Source: an uncultured Lachnospiraceae bacterium
GTDB taxonomy: Bacteria; Bacillota; Clostridia; Lachnospirales; Lachnospiraceae
Reading direction: 5' to 3'
NCBI GenBank assembly: GCA_948441955.1
Contig: CAOJQZ010000048.1
Span: 1 to 18,627, forward strand
DNA length: 18,627 nucleotides
In this document: positions 14,191-18,627 of the stretch, piece after piece
Numbering within the stretch: the stretch's first letter is position 1
Layout: every line of letters starts with the position of its first letter
Notes under the pieces: generated by a model
Told to the model about the DNA's origin: nothing
What the model saw: the letters and a program-made list of their open reading frames with translations, nothing else
The model's database searches: none
Position numbers and translations under genes: made by a program

Positions 14191-15978
14191 ATGGCAGAGT
14201 CAATGAAAGGATTAAAGAGGACGCATCGGTGCGGGGAACTTACGAATGAGAATATCGGCGAGGCTGTTACTGTGATGGGATGGGTACAGAAAAACCGAAA
14301 TAAGGGAGGGCTTATATTTGTAGATGTAAGGGATCGTTCCGGTATTATCCAGGTGGTATTTGAGGAGGGAAAATCCAATGCGGTACTTCTTGAGAAGGCG
14401 GCACGTTTAAGAGCAGAATATGTGGTGGCGGTAACAGGAAAGGTAATGAAGCGCTCCGGTGCAGTAAATGAAAATATAAAAACCGGAGAGATTGAGATCT
14501 TTCCGGAGGAACTTCGAATTCTTTCAGAGTCTGAGACACCGCCGTTTCCTGTTGAAGAAAATTCCAAAACAAAAGAAGAGGTGCGTTTGAAATACAGGTA
14601 TTTGGATCTCAGAAGGCCGGATATGCAGAGGAATCTTCTGATGAGGAGCCAGGTGGCAACTTTAACCCGTCAGTTTCTTGCAGAGGAAGGGTTTCTCGAA
14701 ATTGAAACGCCGGTTCTGATTGGAAGTACACCGGAGGGAGCAAGAGATTATCTTGTTCCCAGCCGGATTCACCGGGGGCATTTTTATGCATTGCCCCAGT
14801 CGCCTCAGCTTTTTAAACAGCTTTTAATGTGCGCTGGGTGCGATCGTTATTTTCAGCTTGCAAAATGCTTTCGTGACGAGGATCTCCGTGCGGACCGCCA
14901 GCCGGAATTTACACAGATTGATATGGAGCTTTCTTTTGTAGATGTGGAGGAGGTTTTGGATGTAAATGAAAGACTTCTGGCAAAAATATTTCAGGAGGTT
15001 CTTGGGGTAGAAGTGGCTCTTCCAATTCCGAGAATGACCTGGCAGGAGGCTATGGATCGCTACGGCTCTGACAAGCCGGACATTCGATTTGGAATGGAGC
15101 TTACAGACGTGACAGAGACAGTAAAGGACTGTGAATTTGCTGTATTTAAAGGAGCAGCAGAAAACGGCGGAACTGTTCGGGGCATTAATGCAAAGGGACA
15201 GGGCGCTATGCCGCGTAAAAAGATAGACAAGCTGGTGGAATTCGCGAAAGGATACGGTGCGAAGGGGCTGGCTTATGCGGCAGTTCAGGAGGATGGAACA
15301 GTGAAATCCTCTTTCGGCAAGTTTATGAAGGAGGAGGAGATGTCTGCTCTTATAGAAGCAATGGGCGGCGAGAAGGGTGATCTTCTGTTGTTTGCGGCAG
15401 ATAGAAATAAAGTGGTATGGGATGTGTTAGGAGCGCTCCGGCTGGAGCTTGCCCGACAGATGGAACTATTAGATAAGAGTGAATACCGTTTCCTCTGGGT
15501 AACGGAATTTCCACTTTTTGAGTGGAGTGAGGAACAGAATCGGTTTGTAGCCATGCATCATCCTTTCACTATGCCAATGGAAGAGGATATGAAATATATT
15601 GACACAGATCCAGGAAGGGTTCGCGCAAAGGCGTATGATATTGTGCTAAACGGTACGGAGCTGGGCGGCGGAAGCGTTCGGATTTTCAATCCTGACATAC
15701 AAAATAAGATGTTTGATGTACTTGGATTTACGCCGGAGCAGGCGAAGGAGCAGTTTGGGTTCCTTCTTACTGCGTTTAAATACGGGGTGCCGCCTCATGC
15801 AGGACTGGCCTATGGACTTGACAGGCTGATCATGCTGATGGCGAAGGAGGACAGCATACGGGATGTGATTGCATTTCCAAAGGTGAAGGATGCGTCGGAT
15901 TTGATGACCGAGGCACCGACGAAGGTGGATGTAAGCCAGCTTGAGGAACTGGGGCTAGCAGCTAAAGAAAAGGAATAA
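14191..15978 (+). CDS. aspS: Aspartyl-tRNA synthetase, bacterial type
   Basis: Class II synthetase of 595 residues charging tRNA-Asp. The N-terminal OB-fold anticodon-binding domain covers about 1-110. The catalytic core has RYLDLRR, FLEIETPVLIGSTPEGARDY and PQSPQLFKQLLM, and motif 2 is FRDEDLRADRQPEFTQID (about 227-244). A bacterial GAD insertion lies at about 300-415. Motif 3 is GLAYGLDRLIML (about 538-549). At the position of Leu30 of the E. coli enzyme, used in discriminating the tRNA-Asn anticodon, this protein has Lys38 (QKNRNKGGLIFVDVRDR), and a Gly is present in the following KRSGAVN stretch. It may therefore be a non-discriminating enzyme charging tRNA-Asn as well, with transamidation to Asn; this is inference. 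AGGAG precedes the ATG. Confidence 0.96.
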   Translation: MAESMKGLKRTHRCGELTNENIGEAVTVMGWVQKNRNKGGLIFVDVRDRSGIIQVVFEEGKSNAVLLEKAARLRAEYVVAVTGKVMKRSGAVNENIKTGEIEIFPEELRILSESETPPFPVEENSKTKEEVRLKYRYLDLRRPDMQRNLLMRSQVATLTRQFLAEEGFLEIETPVLIGSTPEGARDYLVPSRIHRGHFYALPQSPQLFKQLLMCAGCDRYFQLAKCFRDEDLRADRQPEFTQIDMELSFVDVEEVLDVNERLLAKIFQEVLGVEVALPIPRMTWQEAMDRYGSDKPDIRFGMELTDVTETVKDCEFAVFKGAAENGGTVRGINAKGQGAMPRKKIDKLVEFAKGYGAKGLAYAAVQEDGTVKSSFGKFMKEEEMSALIEAMGGEKGDLLLFAADRNKVVWDVLGALRLELARQMELLDKSEYRFLWVTEFPLFEWSEEQNRFVAMHHPFTMPMEEDMKYIDTDPGRVRAKAYDIVLNGTELGGGSVRIFNPDIQNKMFDVLGFTPEQAKEQFGFLLTAFKYGVPPHAGLAYGLDRLIMLMAKEDSIRDVIAFPKVKDASDLMTEAPTKVDVSQLEELGLAAKEKE

Positions 15979-16017
15979 AGAAACGGATTTCAAAACTTAT
16001 AAGGGGTAAAATATAGT

Positions 16018-16866
16018 ATGAGCTACGCAGACAGAGTATTTATCGGCATGTGCAGGGATATTATAGATAATGGAACAGATACGAGAGGAGAAAAGGTGCG
16101 TCCTGTCTGGGAGGACGGGACGCCGGCTTATACGATTAAGCGTTTCGGGATTATGAACCGGTATGATTTAAGCAAAGAATTCCCGGCGCTGACGCTTCGG
16201 AGGACAGCTATTAAAAGCTGTACGGATGAGCTTTTGTGGATCTGGCAGAAAAAGTCTAACAATATTCATGAGCTTAACAGCCATATCTGGGACAGCTGGG
16301 CGGATGAGTATGGCTCTATTGGCAAGGCCTACGGGTATCAGATGGGTGTGAAGCATCAGTACAGGGAAGGTATGTTTGACCAGGTGGACAGGGTAATCTA
16401 TGATTTGAAGCATAACCCTTACAGCAGGCGGATTATGACAAATCTGTATGTACATCAGGATCTGCACGAGATGAATCTGTATCCCTGTGCCTACAGCATG
16501 ACCTTTAATGTGACAAAAAAGCCGGAGCATGACAGGCTCATCTTAAATGGCATTTTAAATCAGCGCTCCAATGATGTACTGACAGCAAACAGCTGGAATG
16601 TGTGCCAGTATGCGGTGCTCCTGCATATGCTGGCACAGGTGTGCGGTATGGAGGCAGGAGAGTTCGTGCATATGATTGCGGATGCCCATATTTATGACAG
16701 GCATATTCCACATGTGGAAGAGCTGATAAAAAGAGAGCCGCTTCCGGCGCCGAAGTTCTGGCTGAACCCGGAGATTAAGGACTTTTATGATTTTACGCCG
16801 GAGGATGTAAAGCTGATAGATTATAAGACCCATGAGCAGATAAGGAATATTCCGGTGGCGGTGTGA
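16018..16866 (+). CDS. thyA: Thymidylate synthase ThyA, Bacillus phi3T-like subtype
   Basis: Folate-dependent thymidylate synthase converting dUMP and methylene-tetrahydrofolate to dTMP and dihydrofolate. 282 residues. Visible elements are the folate-loop region RPVWEDGTPAYTIKRFG, FPALTLRRTAIKSCTDELLW, the nucleotide-phosphate arginines RRIMTNLY, the catalytic Cys157 in NLYPCAYSMTFNV, and ILNQRSNDVLTANSWNVCQY. In most ThyA proteins the catalytic Cys is followed by His (PCH...QF). Here it is Ala, resembling, as I recall, the divergent B. subtilis/phage phi3T type. Its product dihydrofolate is recycled by the DHFR encoded next, 20 bases downstream. It begins 39 bases after aspS with AAGGGG at 16001-16006. 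Confidence 0.95.
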   Translation: MSYADRVFIGMCRDIIDNGTDTRGEKVRPVWEDGTPAYTIKRFGIMNRYDLSKEFPALTLRRTAIKSCTDELLWIWQKKSNNIHELNSHIWDSWADEYGSIGKAYGYQMGVKHQYREGMFDQVDRVIYDLKHNPYSRRIMTNLYVHQDLHEMNLYPCAYSMTFNVTKKPEHDRLILNGILNQRSNDVLTANSWNVCQYAVLLHMLAQVCGMEAGEFVHMIADAHIYDRHIPHVEELIKREPLPAPKFWLNPEIKDFYDFTPEDVKLIDYKTHEQIRNIPVAV

Positions 16867-16886
16867 TGGCGGAAAGGAGAAGACAT

Positions 16887-17384
16887 ATGAATCTGATTGT
16901 GGCGGTAGACAAGAATTGGGCGATTGGGAAGGATAACCGGATGATGTGGAGTATTCCCGCAGACATGAAATTTTTTCGGGACACTACAAAAGGAAATATT
17001 GTCATTATGGGCAGAAAAACGCTGGAGAGCTTTCCACAGGGACAGCCTCTTAAAGGCCGGGTGAATATCGTGATTACGAAAAACTGTGATTATAAGGTAA
17101 AAGGTGCGGTGATTGTCCATAGTGTAGAGGAGGCGCTCAAAGAGGCGGAAAACCATGACGGAGATGTCTATGTGATTGGCGGTGAAAGTGTTTACCGGGC
17201 CATGCTTCCTTTATGTAACACAGCATTTATTACAAAAATTAATCATGCCTATGATGCAGACACCTATTTTCCGAATCTGGATGAGAATGATGAGTGGAGA
17301 ATGACAAAAATCAGTGAAGAACAGACATGCTTTGATTTGGAATATTATTTTACAGTATATGAGAGGGTTGTAAAAGCAAGATGA
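16887..17384 (+). CDS. folA: Dihydrofolate reductase
   Basis: NADPH-dependent enzyme reducing dihydrofolate to tetrahydrofolate. The 165-residue product has a normal length. The N-terminus MNLIVAVDKNWAIGKDNRM includes the Met20-loop region, and the catalytic acid is D26 in IPADMKFFRDTTKG. IVIMGRKTLESFP and DVYVIGGESVYRAM are the nucleotide-binding segments. The frame is open eight codons further up to a GTG at 16863, but AAAGGAGA at 16873-16880 is placed for the ATG at 16887, seven bases away. It pairs with thyA for folate recycling. Its stop overlaps the start of the glycosyltransferase gene by four bases (ATGA), implying translational coupling. Confidence 0.96.
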   Translation: MNLIVAVDKNWAIGKDNRMMWSIPADMKFFRDTTKGNIVIMGRKTLESFPQGQPLKGRVNIVITKNCDYKVKGAVIVHSVEEALKEAENHDGDVYVIGGESVYRAMLPLCNTAFITKINHAYDADTYFPNLDENDEWRMTKISEEQTCFDLEYYFTVYERVVKAR

Positions 17385-18565
17385 GAATTTTAAGCATTAC
17401 GGCGCAGAAGCCAAACAGCACGGGAAGCGGCGTTTACCTGACAGAGCTTGTAAAGGAATATGAGCATAAGGGATATGAGCAGGCAGTTGTTGCCGGGGTA
17501 TATAAGGAAGATGAGATAGAGCTTCCGGACGGGGTATCATTTTACCCCGTTTATTTCTGCAGTGGGGAGCTGCCTTTTCCTATTGCAGGAATGTCCGATG
17601 AGATGCCCTATGAAAGTACCAGGTATTGTGACATGACGGATGAGATGACGGAAAATTTTTTGCGTGTCTTTTTAGGCGTCATCGAACATGCGGTGGATGA
17701 GCTGAAGCCGGATTTGATACTCTGCCATCATCTATATCTTTTGACGGCGGCGGTCAGGGAGCGGTTTCCAGGTCACCGTATTTATGGATTCTGTCATAAT
17801 ACAGATTTAAGGCAAATGAGGAAAACAAAGCTTAAGCGGGAATTTATCCGCGAGAAGATTAAGCAGCTTGATTATATTTTTGTGCCCCAGAAGGCACAGG
17901 AGGAAGGGGTTAAGGAAATTTACCATGCAGTTCCTGAAAGGATTAAATGCTTGGGAATGGGATATAACAGCGCTGTATTTAAAGAGCTGGGGATAAGGAA
18001 GCCAGACGGTGTTACGCGTATAGTATTTGCAGGAAAGATTGCAGAAAAAAAGGGAGTAATCAGCCTGCTTAGGAGCCTTTCGTTTCTGAAATGTGAGAAA
18101 GGCACTTTAGAGTTGTATCTGGCTGGAAGTACCGGAAACACTGCAGAGTATGACAGGATACGGGAGCTGGCAGAAATAGCTCCTTACTCCGTGAGGTTTT
18201 TAGGAAGACTTTCCCAGCCGGAGCTTGCGGAAGTATATAATCAATGCGATATTTTTGTGCTGCCCTCCTTTTTCGAGGGCATACCTCTTACTGTGATAGA
18301 GGCTCTTGCATGCGGATGCAGGGTAGTGATGACAGACCTTCCGGGAATACGGGGGTGGCTCCTGTCAGCGGCGCCGGGGGCCGATATACGGTATGTAGAG
18401 ATGCCGCAGCTTAGAAATACGGACGAGCCTGTACCGGAGGCTCTGCCAGGATTTGAAAAGAGACTTGCGGAGGAGCTTGCGGCGAGTATCAGGCAGGGGG
18501 AGACAGAAACGGCAGATGTAAGCGGGATATCGTGGCAAAGGATTGCGGAAGCAGTTGTGAACTAA
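17381..18565 (+). CDS. Glycosyltransferase, GT4 family
   Basis: Cytoplasmic or membrane-associated GT-B glycosyltransferase of 394 residues; donor and acceptor are unknown. The N-terminal half holds the acceptor-side fold, starting MRILSITAQKPNSTGSGVYL with a Gly-rich loop, then GHRIYGFCHNTDLRQM. The C-terminal half has FAGKIAEKKGVISLLRSL, LAGSTGNTAEYDRI, VRFLGRLSQPELAEVYNQCD and the retaining GT4 E-x7-E motif (E299 and E307 in FFEGIPLTVIEALACG). No membrane helix or signal is seen. It overlaps folA by the ATGA arrangement and ends the operon. Its pairing with thyA and folA has no obvious metabolic logic. Confidence 0.88.
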   Translation: MRILSITAQKPNSTGSGVYLTELVKEYEHKGYEQAVVAGVYKEDEIELPDGVSFYPVYFCSGELPFPIAGMSDEMPYESTRYCDMTDEMTENFLRVFLGVIEHAVDELKPDLILCHHLYLLTAAVRERFPGHRIYGFCHNTDLRQMRKTKLKREFIREKIKQLDYIFVPQKAQEEGVKEIYHAVPERIKCLGMGYNSAVFKELGIRKPDGVTRIVFAGKIAEKKGVISLLRSLSFLKCEKGTLELYLAGSTGNTAEYDRIRELAEIAPYSVRFLGRLSQPELAEVYNQCDIFVLPSFFEGIPLTVIEALACGCRVVMTDLPGIRGWLLSAAPGADIRYVEMPQLRNTDEPVPEALPGFEKRLAEELAASIRQGETETADVSGISWQRIAEAVVN

Positions 18566-18568
18566 AAA

Positions 18569-18621
18569 GGGACAGGGTATTTTCAATCTGGGACGGAGTA
18601 TTTTTAAAAATACTCCGTCCC
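18569..18621 (+). repeat. REP-like palindrome with flanking direct half-copy; possible terminator
   Basis: A perfect 32-bp palindrome has arms GGGACGGAGTATTTTT (18590-18605) and its exact complement (18606-18621), with no loop. Upstream, GGGACAGGGTATTTT at 18569-18583 matches the left arm start (18590-18604) at 13 of 15 bases, an offset of 21. It begins four bases after the glycosyltransferase stop. The perfect symmetry with A/T at the centre and the diverged direct copy are more like a repetitive extragenic palindrome or small mobile element than a plain terminator, although the hairpin could also stop transcription. It reaches nearly to the window edge. Confidence 0.6.
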
Positions 18622-18627
18622 ACTTAT

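Noticed and set aside
14133..14567. 144-residue minus-strand frame over hisS/aspS
   Set aside because: It is antisense to the conserved aspS N-terminal domain, with composition typical of a shadow frame.
16821..17156. Minus-strand frames over thyA and folA (including a 120-residue one at 16168-16530)
   Set aside because: They oppose clearly conserved enzymes and show no domain features.
1..18627. CRISPR arrays, tRNA/rRNA genes, riboswitches
   Set aside because: No regularly spaced repeats, no tRNA cloverleaf ends and no T-box or other recognisable aptamer cores were found in the short intergenic gaps.

Overview
The window looks like a chromosomal segment of a gut-type, spore-forming clostridium, most likely Lachnospiraceae (Blautia/Dorea/Mediterraneibacter-like). 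The reasons are a SpoVT sporulation regulator, the SCIFF peptide with its radical SAM maturase (near-universal in Clostridia), a fused SecDF, AGGAGG-type ribosome binding sites and the Firmicutes order recJ-apt-rel...hisS-aspS. It is densely coding, nearly all on the + strand. No tRNA, rRNA, CRISPR array, transposase or prophage gene is visible.

Layout. (1) 1-802, minus strand: the 5' part of a glycerate 2-kinase gene that runs off the left edge, with a near-consensus promoter at 882-910. (2) 1049-1597: spoVT, preceded by a candidate sigma-G promoter and a 10-bp direct repeat. (3) 1652-6090: a small four-helix membrane protein (TIGR04086-like), then the SCIFF cassette: scfA (47-residue six-cysteine RiPP precursor, 2118-2261, with its own extended -10 promoter), a hairpin attenuator, scfB (radical SAM/SPASM thioether maturase, TTG start at 2356) and the fused translocase secDF, closed by a strong intrinsic terminator at 6055-6094. 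(4) 6111-7826: recJ-type DHH exonuclease, whose ribosome binding site sits directly behind that terminator. (5) 7833-18565: a long run starting from a strong promoter: apt, bifunctional rel, a metallo-beta-lactamase-fold hydrolase, hemZ-like radical SAM protein, hisS, aspS, thyA, folA and a GT4 glycosyltransferase, with small gaps or overlaps throughout. (6) 18569-18621: a perfect 32-bp palindrome with a flanking direct half-copy, resembling a REP-type element and/or a terminator, at the right edge.

How the parts fit. The scfA-scfB-secDF block couples a ribosomally made, thioether-cross-linked peptide with the Sec accessory translocase, and the hairpin between scfA and scfB would give more precursor than maturase. 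The recJ-to-aspS block links DNA repair, purine salvage, (p)ppGpp turnover and aminoacylation. thyA and folA form a dTMP/folate recycling pair.

The most interesting items are the SCIFF cassette and its attenuator, the Ala replacing the conserved proton-relay Asp in the SecF half of SecDF, the REP-like palindrome at the right end, and the repeat-flanked sporulation promoter of spoVT. I saw no clearly undescribed multi-gene system; SCIFF is described as a family but its biological role is unresolved.
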